Translations under genes and position numbers: made by a program
Notes under the pieces: model-generated
What the model saw: only the letters and a program-made list of their open reading frames with translations
Database searches by the model: none
Told to the model about the DNA's origin: nothing
DNA from: Lithospermum erythrorhizon
Taxonomy: Eukaryota > Streptophyta > Magnoliopsida > Boraginales > Boraginaceae
Direction of reading: 5' to 3'
Length of the DNA stretch: 64,000 nucleotides
Assembly (NCBI GenBank): GCA_019722365.1
Contig: JADFUC010000297.1
Location: forward strand, 248,001-312,000
In this document: positions 12,231 to 25,880 of the stretch, one piece after another
Layout of the letters: every line of letters starts with the position of its first letter
How positions within the stretch are numbered: the stretch's first letter is position 1

Positions 12231-13490
12231 ATTACAAAATCACGAAATATGATAATTTGATGAGATTGGCTTGTAGTTATGCATGACATTCTCTCCAAAA
12301 TAACATTTGTTTACAAGTTAATTTATTCAAATCAAAACAACACTAATAAGCTTGAATTGTTGCAAATTTTCATTTGTTTATGTTTACGGCGTACACATAG
12401 CTAGCTAGACTATATATTTGCTGTTAATTTCTTTTAGAAATTAGATAGATTGACCCAGTTTACTTTTCATATGCAATGACGCAGTTTAAAAAGGATTAAG
12501 TTAGGCAATACCCTCCCCCTTCCCCTTCAATTTTAAACTTTTTTTTTCATTCTCCGTCATTTTTTCATATACATTAAAACATGTTAGATATATACTATTG
12601 ATGTTTGATTCCATTTGCCTCGAAAAAGAACTTATGTACGTTTGGTGTCTTTCATTTCATATGTATTGGAACATGTTTGATATACACGTATATAACTTCT
12701 TTCCCGAGGCAACTGGTACAGTACAATAAAACACAGGTAATCAGAACAATGTTTTATAGTGGTTGATGAAGAGCTTTAAATGTTCTCTGAGCATGCGCAT
12801 ATATGTGTGCGTTTGCTATCTTTGGTTTCAGAGCTTTTAATGGAGCTCTATATATGCATGCACATGTTCCCAAGTGGGGTGAGCTTCAGGAATGGGACTT
12901 CATTTTCAAACATTTGTTGGGTTCACACTACCCGATCTATGCTTGCATTCTACTCCAACTTCTTTGCTCTTTAACCAATATGTCAATTATATACATACAC
13001 TTTCAAAATGAGCAAACTGTTAGATGTACAATAATGGCCTAATACAAATCCTTCAATATGGAAAACACAAGTAAATGAAATAAACAACCACCTAATCGCA
13101 TAAACATTTTGAGATACATGTAAATGCATATCATGATATCACTATTATATGAATTTAAAATCGAAACTCATTCCAAGGAAAACATAAACAATGTCATTAA
13201 TTCACTTCCATCTCTTAATGTTTTTTAATTACAATCTATAAGCGGAAGCAATCAAGGGGGTGGGGATCCAACACAAAATTCGATATGCGTCTGGTTGAAA
13301 CCTGGACAACGAGGTACAAAAACAATCAAATACACCATGAATGATGATTGAACAATACAAACAAGAAGCTTCCCTTACCTACAAGTCATTAGTAAATTGT
13401 TATAGTTTCGCTATCTCATGTGGCGTATTTCATTGTCAGCTCGATGCATCATGCACTGGTTGATAAGTTAGATATAGAACAGATGTATAT
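12231..13490. other. Intergenic DNA downstream of the ARK kinesin
   Basis: No gene is recognisable. The part next to 13490 is probably 3' UTR of the kinesin. Overlapping short frames at 12780-13042 were considered and rejected. Confidence 0.45.
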
Positions 13491-16400
13491 TTAGAGCTCT
13501 ATCCGCAGACGTCGCAATTCATTCCGTAAGGTTGAACTTGTAGTCAGAGTCCGATGAGCAAGAGTTTTTACGTCCTCACGAGTACACTCCCTTGCAATTC
13601 GAACAAGCTCCCAAAGGGCTCCTCCACTGATCAAGTTCTTTGTATTGATTTCTGAGAATTACCAGAAACAATAGCTATCATGTGCAAGTTTAAAGATTTA
13701 ATGACATGGAAATCAATTTAGAGAAAGGTAATTACCGTGTTGTGCCAAATGGCAAAGGGCAAGTTCCACATGACGTCGAATAACTGATGCATCATTATTG
13801 GCATTCTGTACAATCCATGGCAATGCACCATCTTCTATCAAAAGAGATCTTCCAGAAGCTCTATCTGAAATTCAAAAGGAGAGGTAGCAGTATGACAAGT
13901 GTTTTACATCAAATCACCAATCTCAGGCCCTTGCAGAATTAGATGAAGGTCTCATAGAACACATTTGTAAGAAACTGTACGCACACATCACATGTTAATA
14001 TGTTTCTACAGATATAGATTCTAGATACACATGAAATACGTTTTAGCGAAGTGCGCATCTATAAAGTGTAGAAGAGTATTTCACATTAGCAGACCAAACC
14101 TACCGCTTCTGGGTAACATGTGAACTTGGCTTCAAATAGTTTAGCCAACCACATCTTTTCAAGAAACCGATACAGATTTCTTAGTTAATCGAAAATGTAT
14201 GTCATTATATTTTAGACGAGTCGCCTACCCTGTGTAGAAGCTCTGGATTCACACTTTGCAAAGTTAGCAATTCCACGAGCAACTTGAGAAAGAACATCGA
14301 GATGTCTACATTTCTCCATTCCTATTAGAGCCTTAATTCCACCTTCAGATCTCAGCCTTGATTGAAGTTTCTCTGCAAGTAAAAAAGCAAGGAAAGATTT
14401 ACAGATCTTAGGGAGCAAGGATACAAATTCATTGCACTTTATCAAAAAGATAAGTAGCATTATAGCATAAGTTCAAATCCGTATGGTGAATAATGGACTA
14501 ACTAATTTAAATGTGGCCCTACAACCAATAAAGCTCAAAGAAAAAGTGATTGAATTGTAGATGCCACATGATAGAACGTAGCCATCCACCATAGATCACC
14601 AAATATGAATATTTAACCATTGCCAATTCATGACCAGGTTGGGATGGTATGTGGAGACAATGTAAAAAATTTGCCTAAAAAATAAATCAAGTAGTGTAGA
14701 CGAACAAAAAGCTTATACCATTGCCACATAGATTGGCAATGGCTCCAGCAACCATGCGTAGAGTCTGTGGATCATCGGCATCAGCAGCCGTCAGTGCTAA
14801 TAGGCATATTCCTCCTTGAGACATTATGAGTTCTTGGTTTGCCTCTGAGACATCAAGTTAAATAATAAGTTGAAAGAGTAAAAAAGAACTAAACTCAGGA
14901 ATTTCTTGATATATAGAAACAACAATATCAACCATTCATTGCAAGATTGGCTATTGCCCCCGCTGCAATCCTGCGAATCGTTTCATCCTCGTAAGTTCTA
15001 AGAAGCATCAGCAATGAAGTAAGACCCCCTGCTTCAACAATTTTTTCCTGATTTGCTTCTGAGGTGCACATAAAACTAGATGAAATTCATGATCAAATGT
15101 AACATATATTCTGACCTGATTAAATAAAGTGTGTTAGCTCTCAAAGACAAAGAACAGGAACAAATATCATGATAACAAACATTAAGTAATAGCTCACAAA
15201 AGACAAATTAATAAGATGAAGGTCGATTGCACCAGTGTCGGTAGAAAACACATGGCTCGAGATAGTAAAAATCTTGCTGAAGGGTTGGTTATTAATCCTC
15301 TCCAGCAAAGAACGAACTTACAGCATGGAAAATTTGATTTTATAAGTTATTATATATTTTTGTAATCTAACATGTGTTTATCGAAATAAATAATTAGCAG
15401 TAGTTCATTACTTATATAGCAATAATAATAATTAAAAAAAAAGTTAAATAAAAAATGATTGACTCAATACGATAGTGACTATGATGGGGCTTATCTGGAG
15501 ACATAAGTTTACTCCATTTCATTTTCCTTTCTTCTTTTCAGGAGGGGTTACAAAAAAAAACATCTTTACCAGTCTAGTTATTGCATATGAAAGGAATAAA
15601 AGGAATACTAATAAAATTTGATTATCCTGAACGGACACCGGGGTTGTTGGCCAACAAAAAATAAAAGATAACATGCAAACCAAAACGTTATCCACAGGAA
15701 GTAAATCAGCACACAAGATCTCCCAGGGTATCAGAACAGGGCCATAGTTCTTCACTGTTGTGTTTTCATTTATTTCTTTATACTCTGTTAAGTAATTTTA
15801 TCTTTTTATGTTTATTTTCTTTTTGTGGAAGAACAAAACAGTATTGGGAATGGAAATTACCTTCCGCTGCTAAATTGGCTACAACTTTTACAGCATGTAT
15901 CCGAACACTAGTATCCTCCGACTCCAATAAAGACAATATCTTGTGCAACCCAACTGTTGGTTTCAGCAGGAAAAAAAAAACTTAATTGAAGATACAAATG
16001 GTCCTGTTACATGACGATGAATCAAGCATGCATCAAATTTTGGCACCTTGTTCATGGAGGTTCGCAAATGATGCTCTCTCTCCATTATTTACATCATTAT
16101 GCTGCAGTTGTCTAAGAGAAGAGAAATCTAGACTTGGATGAGAGCTTCTTGGCTGCAATCAAAGGTAGATTTTAGTTAAATTTACAGGTGTGCAATTATA
16201 ACTGAGAGGCACTAGTTTAGGAAAACTTAGATGCATCTACTAACAGTATCTTTCAAGATCCGAAACACCTTTGCATCATAGTATGAGATGAAACCACATT
16301 AAAATTACACAGGAGTCCTTGCCAAAGAAGTTGTAAACATCCCCATATGGATCCCACTATGAAATACTCCCTTTGTATATTAAATACTTCATGTTTTGGC

Positions 16401-19400
16401 CTAATGCACACCAGTCAAGAGGAGATTAAATTTAAATTGTTGCCCTTAAATAGTAATCAGAAAACTAAATTAAATGTTGGTATGACATCATCAATAGGCT
16501 AGATTTATAGAGATACGATAGGAAACAAGAAATAGAAGTCACAGTATAAAGTTGAAACATGGTGTAAAATGAAATAAACCATTATGCTAAAAACATCAAA
16601 TATAGAGATACCAGGAAGTGTACTATATAATTTCGCTTGTGTTCAAAGAATCTAGGGGATATTCTGAATGGAAAAAAAAAAACTATAGTCGTTGTGGAGA
16701 ACATACATGGCCAGAACCAATAGTCATCTGTGACAATTGAGTTCGTAAAACAATTAATTCTTCTTCCAATTTCCTCTTATGACGACTTTCATCCTCCAGT
16801 CTCCTTCGAAGATTTATGATCTCACCATTTTTTCCTGACAACTACAACATATTGATTTCTTTTACCGTTTCTTATGATTATACTCATCAGAGAAATTCAA
16901 GGATTCATGAATATTCATATGCCAATCAGCTGTACCTCGGAGCTTGTACACATTGCTAGTTGATCTTTAAGGTCAATGAGTTCCTCTACAGCTGTCTTCC
17001 GCAGATTAGTTTCAATTTGAAGTAACCTTTTCAGCTCAGACACTTCACCATTACCCGAGTCCAAATGAGCCTAAGAATGAAGGAAAATGAATCACTTGGG
17101 GAATTGGGGGAGAAAACAATTAGGTGAAAGGAAAACACAAGACCTCAGAATCTTTATTCGAAAAAAAAAGAAACCAAATATGCATTATCTTCAAACTATA
17201 CATGGAATTCAGGGTATAGTTTCGGAGTTGATTGAAAATATTTAATCAATTTTTTTTCAGTTCAGGAATAAAATATAAGCTTTTTGAGATAAGCATATGT
17301 GAGGCTTTTCAATTTCATGGAAGTTGCATACCTCTCTCAATAATCCATTACTAACTTGCTTTAGCTGATTGAGCGACCACTTTTCTTCAAGCTTCTTAAT
17401 TGATTCCATGTACTCCATCTGACATTTCACTTTCTCCTCCTATAAACAGGATCATATATTCATAACAATGGGTTATAAATAGAAAAGAAGCTTTGGTAGT
17501 ATTTTAAGTTTTTGATATTTTAATTCTTGAAATATTCTGATGTGCCGATAATCTTACAAATTTATATAATAAGATAATAGGGAATTCATTTCACACTCTG
17601 GTTGAAGTAGTTCAACAATGTTAAGAGTCCATGTAAGTCCATACTAAAACCACCTTGTATGCTTTGACATATTCAATGTGGGACGAGTCCTCCTTCAATA
17701 AGCAGCAATATGCACTAGAATTCTCACCACATTAAAGAGAGAGATGGGAATCTTCATATCCGACAATGTGGTGCTGATGAAACAAGAATACAAGATGATG
17801 TTATTAAGAAAGAGAAAGCCATCCACGCTACCTTCAACGCCTCTTCAAACTTTCTTTCAGCATCAGAAATTCGTATTTCTGCCTCGGATCTGATCCTTTC
17901 GATATCATCATCGTAAGACTTTTTTCGTCTTTCATTCTCTGCTATTTGTTCGTCAAGTTGAATCTCAAGCCTTTTGGAAAAAATCTTGTAGTCAAGTTCT
18001 TCCTTGATTCTCAACATATTTTCTACTTTCATGGCCTGTAAGGTGATCATCATAATGTTTAATACTTATTGAACAACCAAGCCAACCAATTATTTTATTC
18101 CAACTCTTCTGAGAACATCAATCAACTCACTCTTTGTCCAAAAAGTATGGTACTTGAAGTCTCTGCTCGATGACGTGGAGATGGGCCAATTGTTACAACC
18201 AAAGAAGTTCTTGAAGTGCCTGTAAATTCACATGTAAAATCAGGAAGTTTGTCTGTGAATTGCTATTCACATTGTAGAGTATATGGTAATACTATATCTG
18301 GTCATTTCATTAACATCAGATAAAGGGCAAAGGATCAGAAAGGCAGTAGGAATATCTATAGTCACTCAGAGATGGACTGATTTTTTTTGTTACTTACGGC
18401 TTCCAAGTTGGCTCAATTAGAAATAGAAAGCCTCAAAAGAAATTTCCTGTTAAGAGCATGAGAGCATCCAAAAACAAAGCTTACCTCCAAATGAATCTTT
18501 AAGCAACCTTGTTAGCTTGGAGTCCCGCACAGGAACATGAGCACTATTCTCAGCTAGTGCATTGATACACTTCCCTAATGCACTTAATGAAAGATTGATA
18601 GATTTTGCTTCTTCCAACATGTGCCCTTCACTTCCTATATAAATGGTTAGAGTTAGACCAGCATGTACAAGTAGCATACTTCATAAGGAGCCTGTCCATC
18701 ATGCCCATAAGTTTTATAATTATGCAATAAAAAAGAGGCAGAGAAAAGCGAGGACATTATATTTGCAACATTATGGAGTGTACTTATAAGTTTTTGCAAT
18801 ATGAAAATCACTCCCACTGGTATGGTATTTATGTAGATAGATAAGAGGGTTGGATATATTTCTGCAAACAAAAAACTCAAAGTTGTAAGGCGACCTGATT
18901 TGTTAACACGCTCTGAACCGGCAAGATCGACAATAACAAGTTTTCCTTTTCGAAGTATAGGTGGACTATAAGTATTTCCCCTTGCAGAGGGCGTGTCACT
19001 TTCGGCAGAATAATCATTTTCACTTCCAGAGACAGACCTTTTGACTTGTACCTGTACCAGGTTATGTAAACTTTCAAAGACAGATACGATGAGATTCAAG
19101 TTTACCCTCAGACAAATTGACCATAAATGAAAATAACAGGAAACATTAATAACCATGAGGATGGCATGACTACGGGAAGATTCAGTATTGAGCTTTGTGT
19201 TTGCAGCAAATCGTTGAGCTTCACCTACGCGCAATAGTTCCACAAAACTTTGCTGATCTCTGATCTCCACAACAGTTGCCCCTGGCAAAGACACATCTCC
19301 TGATTTTTGGTCTTCAACTATAGAAATATTATCATTTGCTGGATTTAATAGATCTTGAATTGTCTCCATGTAGAGCTGCATGATGATACACAAACATTAT

Positions 19401-20392
19401 CACAAATTCCATCAGCTGAACAACAAAAAGATAACATTGAGTATTGAACAGATGGATATAAATATAAATCTCTCGGTGTTCATAGTGAAGAAACTGAAAT
19501 ACATAAAAGCGGATAAATGAAAATAGAGAGATAAAGTAACAGTAATTGAAACCTGCAAGTACGAAACAGAAAGAGAATCAGTTTGCAAAGAAACATTTGC
19601 TAGCATATCTTCCATTGAACGGACCATAATACCACGAGCAGATGTGTCTTCATCCCCTAGCCGTCCAAGGGTGTAAGTCTTCCCTGTCCCAGTCTGACCA
19701 TAGGCCATCACTGTTCCATTGTAGCCCTCCAAAACACTCTAATATTCACCCAGAAGACAGGAAGAACAAGAAAAGTTCATGGGGAAAAATAATGGAATAA
19801 GTTTTTTGCAGATCGTGAACTCAAAGATAAACCAATGATAGAAATCACAGCCAACAGACTATGTAAAAGAAATGCCACATGAATTTCGTGATACAGATAA
19901 CGGAAAATTACTGATAATTAAAGATAAAAGAAAATGCAAGAATATATACAATGACCCAACCTTAATTATTGAATAGTTATGCAACACAACATACCTCCAC
20001 CACAGGTTTGGCAACGACTTCATAAACACGTTTTTGAGATGCAAATTCATTCAGCAGTTCATCAAATTCATAGGTATCCGAATCCCAATTATTCCTCCTA
20101 AGTTTTAACCGCTTTAACTGAAATTACGAAAAATCAAATCAAATCACACATAACAACTTTTAACACTAAAAATTGATGACCAATAAACGCAGAGCACCTC
20201 GGGTTGTAACTCGACACAATCAGCAAAATCTGCATCCGCAACCATCTCCTCGTCATTCCTTGGCATGTCGTCTGACAACTACAACCTACTGAAGCGCTGA
20301 AACACAAAGTGAATAACAGTATCAGTTCATCTCAATAACTAAATTAACTAACTAAATCAATTTCCACTCACTTTTACTAAATCTATCTATCT

Positions 20393-20429
<37 letters not shown>

Positions 20430-23400
20430 CCTGAGTTATCTTAAGAGTTTGTTCCCTTTTTAAATGATTAGGCAATTAAATCACTTAATGAAGGGTATAT
20501 AATTGTGACCTGATAAATTTTAATTAAAATAAAACTACAATCTAATCGTATAATATAGGGTTTACGTCTGAAATAAATTATTTTTTGTAAGTGTCAATAC
20601 TGAAGTTGTATATGGTAGCAAAGTATAAAACTATAATAATAAAATTATTAAGTTTGATACAAAATTAACACATTATTTTTAATTGAATAATCAAAAGTAT
20701 TATGTTAAGAATAATTATGGGTTAAAAATATGATGAAATTTTTTGTTAATATATGATGAAAAATATTTAAAGTATTAATATATTTAACGTAATTTACTAA
20801 AAGTATTATAATTTATTATTTAAATCAATGTATGTATATAAATTAGGATGAAAAAAAGTTTATTAATTTGATCGTTGAAAAATTAATCTAAGCAATCTTT
20901 CTCTAATAATAATTTATTAATTTTGACTATTGAAAAGTAATAAGTATATAGTTTCATAAGTTATTAATTTTATTGGTGGAGTTTTAAATAATTATAGCTA
21001 TTGAAAAGGAAAATTGAACGATCTTTTAAGTATATAGTAATCATAAATTATCAATTTTGTTGGTGGAGTTTTAAATAATTGTAGCTATTGAAAAGGAAAA
21101 TTGAACTTGATCTTTTAAACGAAAGTCATATTTAGTATTTATAAATTTTAAATTTTAGTAGTTGAGTTTTTAAATAATTTTAACTATTGAAAAAAAAAAT
21201 TCATGAATATTTTAGAGATCGAGGTGGTATGCAGTCTTCATAATTCTTTAATTTTGTCAGTTGAGTTTTAAATAATTTTGACTATTGAATTAACAAGAAA
21301 AATGAACAATCTTTTAGAGATGGATGTGAAATTTAGTATTTATAAATTTTAAATTTTGATTATTGACTTTTAAATAATTTTAACTATTTAAAAAGAAAAT
21401 CAATTAACCTACTATGATATTTTCATAATTTTTAAGTTTTGTTGGTTGAGCTTTAAAAAATTTTGACTATTGAAAAAAAAAAGTGAAACCTTGACTTTTT
21501 AGGGATGGATTTTGTATAGTATTCATAATTTAGTGGTTAAATTAACATAATTTTAGTAATGAAAAATAAAATCGAAACGGCCTTTTTAGAGATGGAGGTA
21601 GTATATAATAGTCATAATTTTAAAATTTTGTTGGTTGAGATTTAAATAATTTTGATTATTGAAAAAGAAAATTTTACGATCTTTTAGAGATAAATTTAGT
21701 ATGTAGTATTAATAACTTTTATATTTAAATGGTTGAAAAATTATAGTTATTTAGTTAGATTCTTAAGATATAGGGGTCGTTAATTTCTTGAATGATCGTA
21801 ATTGTCTTAGTAGATAATAATGTATTTTATATAAATGTCTTAAATTATCGTAATTGTCTTAGTATTCCTATCTGAAATAAAGAATTTGTTTTAGATTGAC
21901 TTTTATTATAATAATAATTTAATTATATTTTATACATATTTGATCTTATCTTTTATAAAACTATTAATAGTTATTATCTTAAACTAGGAATAGGTTTATT
22001 GTCTTCTATTAAAATTAAATAACACATATAATATCAATTACTACATATAAAAGTTTTTATATTATATTATGATATATATGTATAATTTGAAAAAATTTGT
22101 TTAAATTTTGTATTTGAACGATGATGTGGATACTCATTAGTAATATACATTACAAATTAGATATGTATTAGTGAGTTTACATTATTGGTCAGCTACATGT
22201 ATCGTAAAACATATTGTTTTCTTTTTGTTCTCTTAAATATATTGAATATTATGATAGAAATATAACAAGATAAAATAAATTAAAGAAAATAATAAGGAGC
22301 TACCGAATATTGCTCGAAAGTAAGCAATCTTGTCAAAAATACGGTATAATAGACAAAACTAAAATTCACATTTGAAGACATAATTGAAGACTAATACTTT
22401 GACAAATATAAAATCATTATGAAAACTTAAACTCATATATCTTTTGAAGCGAGCTCGCCAATTAATTACGGATTAAATAGAAGAATGATAGATTTCATAT
22501 TTTTTTCTTTAATATGCATAATAGTTCTTTAATTGTAAATAAAATTGTTAGAGAATATGCAAAGATTAACATTGGCTTAATATTTTTTGAATTGACACAA
22601 ATTATTAATTTAAAACCCGATTGTAGTGAATCATATATATAATAAAAAAAAATAGAATGAGTACCTTTAGAAAAAGATATATACGACCAACCAAAGAACA
22701 AGAATTGTAAATACTTGAAATTAGAAAATAGAGAGTAAATTGATGTGATAAAATGATGATGCGTTGATAATTTGAGTCAAAATTATCACGTTGATAGATA
22801 TTTGGCAAAACATCGAATTTTGTTTATAAATTAAAATTGTCGTTAATATATCGAAGTCGCGTGACATAAACTAACTTATATATCGAAGTATAACGTTGCG
22901 AGTTTACTCGGAATTGTATCAAAATAACTTGATTTGAAAAATATATCAAAATTATACATTGATATTAAAAAGTACGTTGATTCAAAATTGACTTTGATAT
23001 ATATTTTTCTGGCTTGATTATACCTCATATTAAAATATTTGATTTTAAAAATTTAAAAATTCAACTCTATAAAATTTAAATTTGACATTAACTTTTAGAT
23101 GAAGAACCATCTAAAATTATATTAGTGAAATAAAATTTAAAAATCAACAATCAAAATTATGAAAATTAAATTTATTACGAGTAAATTCGCGGACCTAAAT
23201 TCAGAAAAAATGTTGAATGAAAATATAATAGAAGTATCATGTATAAAACAAGCAAATATATAGTTGTTCTTTGAAAGAATACATTAAATTCAACAATAAT
23301 TGTGTTAAAAGTTGGTTTGATGATATGTTACTTTTGCTCTGATTTCATTACTGTTTGTTTTTTAGACTTGGATTATCAACTGAAAAGGTTATGAAACTAA

Positions 23401-25587
23401 TTTTAGTTTATTATTACAATTCGGAAATTTTATCAACGATTTATTTCCTTTAATATATTTTTTATATAATTCCCTGTAATTCGTTATATTAGTAGTTATT
23501 TATTATTATATGTCTGATATAACAATGATGTAATCAAATTTACAATATAGGAAAAACTTTGTTGATATGGCTCAAAAATTGTAACTCGACTCTCCCGTCA
23601 TCGAATAACTAAGTTGCTCTAAACGATAGCGATAAATTGACACATGAAATGAATGGAAAACTAAGCTAAATAACTAAAAGCATTGATAATGTGAAAGTTT
23701 ATAAATGAATCGAGATATAAGTCAGGTGGCTATCTGATATAACAATGATGTAGTCGAAGATATAAGTCAAATAGACACGGAAGCAGGTTAACGAAGCAAA
23801 AAGCCAAAATAAAATAACAATGAGAATTAAAAATAGAAACTGATGTCTTTTAAACAGGGATGTCGGCGAGAAAGAACAAAAGATAGAGAATGATAAGTTT
23901 TTAGCTGACTGAAAATGACAATTGAATTTTTGATAGTGATATTTAAAATAGATGAAGGATGTTTGATAAGTTCATAATTTTAAAAAAATAATACTCTTTA
24001 GATTTTTTTTTTTAAAATAGTTATTAGATAAATTTAACTTTTATCATAATCAAAACTAGACGGTATTTTGTGGAGTGGAGTAAATTATTGAAGACTTACT
24101 TTAGTGTGTTTACATAGTAATTACTATAATATTGACCATTAGATCATTATTTTTTTATCATATGCCTAATGTTTAATAGGGGCAAAATTGAGATCGTTGT
24201 TAGTTTTTTTTTTTTAAAAAGCTCATTAAAGAAAATAACATGTAATTAAATGCATAAAGTTTTGTGCCTCTTTTTGATATTTATCCTTCTTAACTTTTCT
24301 TTTCTGTATCTGACGATTTTAGATCCCGTTATATTCAAAATTCAAATTTTATTTATTTATTTTAATAATATGCCTTATTTTTCATATTTTGTTGTTTATT
24401 TAACATAGTGTTGTGATGGTATACTGATTTAGTTTTTGAAATATGTCATTAAAAAGTATGGCAATGTAAGAAAATTCTTAAATGATAAATAGCTTCGAAT
24501 GAATATGAAATGAGAGGATTGAAGGATACGCAAAGTAAAATGGAGTTCGATGACAAAATAATCAAAAATGAAAAATTAAGAAGCTGAATTATAAAGTCAG
24601 CCCAATGTCTTGATGAGGTGACGATGTTGTAAATTACTTTCATCTGTATGAGGATAAAGAAAAAAGTTTTGATTAAAGCTTTATTTGAGTATAATGATTG
24701 AATTTTAGATAATTAAGCTTTTTAAAATAGGTAGAGGATATTTTTAATTTTGATGATTTAATAGTTTAAGAAAAATTATTTTAAATTTACAAGTTTATTT
24801 ATTAAGATAATTTTTGTTTCTCTATTGCAATTTTAGTAACTTTTATAATTATGACAAAAGAATGCGTGCAGCAAAAGTATAATCTATTGAAAATATCCCA
24901 CATTTTTATAGTCACCTTCAATAAGCAGCAGTTCAAAAGTAATTAACACCAATGACAATGAAACAGAGTAATAAAAAAAAATCGAAAACTGTTTCATTTC
25001 ATCGTAATAATTAAATTAACTAACCAAATCAATTGTTCACTCACATTTTACCAAATCACCTTCAATAAACAGCAGTTCAAAAGCAATTAACAACAATAAC
25101 AAGCAACACAGTTATTAAAAAAATTAAAAACTGACTAATTTCATCTTAATAATTAAACTAATTAACCAAATAAATTCTCAATCATATTTCACAAAATCAG
25201 CTCTAGTAAACAGAAGTTGACAACAATGACAAGCAAGCAGAGTAATCATAATTTTTAAAAAAAAATTGAAAAACAGAATCATTTCAACTTAATAATTAAA
25301 CTAACTAATCAAATCAAATCAATTCTAAATCGCATTTTCACCAAATCAGCTTCGATAAACAGCAGTTCAAAGTAGTTATCATAATTTAAAATTTTAAAAA
25401 ATAAAACTAAAAAATGAAAATAAATAAATAATAAAAAAAATACTTAAAACTAATTACCTGTGGTGGTGGTGGTGGTGCTGCGGCGGAGATTGGAGGGAGG
25501 AAGTTTGGATTTGAATGAAGATGAATTTCTGAGATTTTGAGGTTTTTGTAAGCCTCCTCCATTTCTATAAATACCACCTGAAGCCAT
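13491..25587 (-). CDS. ARK1: Armadillo-repeat kinesin (ARK/KIN-U family), 19 exons, 865 aa
   Basis: This is a microtubule motor of the plant ARK family, which acts in root-hair and cell-shape control. Coding exons on the minus strand: 25587-25458, 20271-20198, 20117-19995, 19738-19553, 19375-19154, 19051-18895, 18634-18485, 18219-18131, 18035-17832, 17439-17332, 17070-16936, 16841-16707, 16152-16047, 15953-15861, 15058-14933, 14844-14719, 14372-14229, 13864-13736, 13651-13491. All phases agree and sum to 2598 nt. The motor spans about 44-375, with P-loop GQTGTGKT at 123-130, switch I NTESSRSH at 234-241 and switch II DLAGSE at 287-292. A coiled coil (about 378-605) and ARM repeats (about 607-865) follow. 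It ends [12 protein letters not shown]. Intron 1 is 5.2 kb. The first motor strand with its RxRP motif is absent: exon 2 opens with DDMPRNDEE. The C-terminus looks closest to ARK1, but ARK2 or ARK3 is possible. Confidence 0.94.
20394..20426. repeat. AT dinucleotide microsatellite
   Basis: An uninterrupted AT run of about 32 bp lies next to a short ATCT run, about 130 bp from the exon 2 acceptor in kinesin intron 1. Confidence 0.9.
20860..21740. repeat. Highly diverged tandem array, unit about 80-105 bp
   Basis: Text like GAGTTTTAAATAATTTTGAC followed by TATTGAAAA recurs at about 20983, 21068, 21160, 21262, 21367, 21447 and 21640. Each is followed by GAACGATCTTTTAGAGAT-like and GTATTCATAA-like segments. 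The spacing is 80-105 bp with one double gap. Copies differ strongly, so the array is old. It lies in kinesin intron 1. Confidence 0.65.
24906..25400. repeat. Tandem array, unit about 143 bp, three to four copies
   Basis: TTCAATAAGCAGCAGTTCAA and variants begin at about 24917, 25061, 25203 and 25351 (periods about 142-148). Each is followed by AATTAACAACAATAACAAGC-like, TTAATAATTAAACTAA-like and CACATTTTACCAAATC-like text. It ends about 55 bp from the exon 1 donor. A further partial copy lies at about 20311-20385, at the other end of the same intron. Confidence 0.8.
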
Positions 25588-25660
25588 CAATTTTCACTTC
25601 CAACTTCAAATGCAGAGCAAATATGTATACAAATAAGGTATTCTAGCAAATAATTAATAC
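25588..25660 (-). promoter_or_regulatory. Leader and proximal promoter side of the ARK kinesin
   Basis: Sequence immediately upstream of ATG 25587 is presumably 5' leader. A MITE-like CTCCCTCCATCCC end follows at about 25663, so the promoter seems built partly on old transposon DNA. No TATA box was fixed. Confidence 0.25.
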
Positions 25661-25880
25661 TCCCTCCATCCCATAAAAATTGTCAACTTTTTCAATTTTT
25701 ATTAACGAAGCATAAATCACATATCTTTGGTGCAAGCATTAATGACAGTAGTACGGACATTCAACTGAACTTTTTGTAATTTGTGGATATCAATATATAT
25801 GATAATAATAAGTATTGCATTCGAAATAAATTATATAAAGTATTTAAAGTGGTAAAATGGAGAGAGAGAAAATCATGAAT
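25661..25880. mobile_element. Possible eroded Stowaway-like MITE upstream of ARK
   Basis: It begins ACTCCCTCCATCCCATAAAA, the common end of this MITE group. The opposite end is not recognisable except perhaps for a purine run GGAGAGAGAG at about 25859. The element is one-sided, so the call is weak. Confidence 0.3.

Larger units (their letters stand above)
20272..25457 (-). other. Kinesin intron 1, 5.2 kb, AT-rich and repeat-filled
   Basis: The donor CAG/GTAATT is at 25457 and the acceptor TTGTCAG/AC ends at 20272. The intron holds an AT microsatellite, a diverged ~95-bp array and a ~143-bp array, listed separately. Between about 21.8 and 24.9 kb nothing beyond AT-rich sequence is recognised, and no exon encoding a motor first strand was found on the minus strand. 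Confidence 0.7.

Noticed and set aside
12780..13042. Two overlapping plus-strand open frames, one containing VPKWG, reminiscent of NOI/RIN4 proteins
   Set aside because: The similarity stops after five residues and no flanking NOI sequence or exons are present.
17640..17705. Exon-like stretch [13 protein letters not shown] in the kinesin gene, minus strand
   Set aside because: Exons 9 and 10 join directly in phase and match the family without it, so it is intron sequence.
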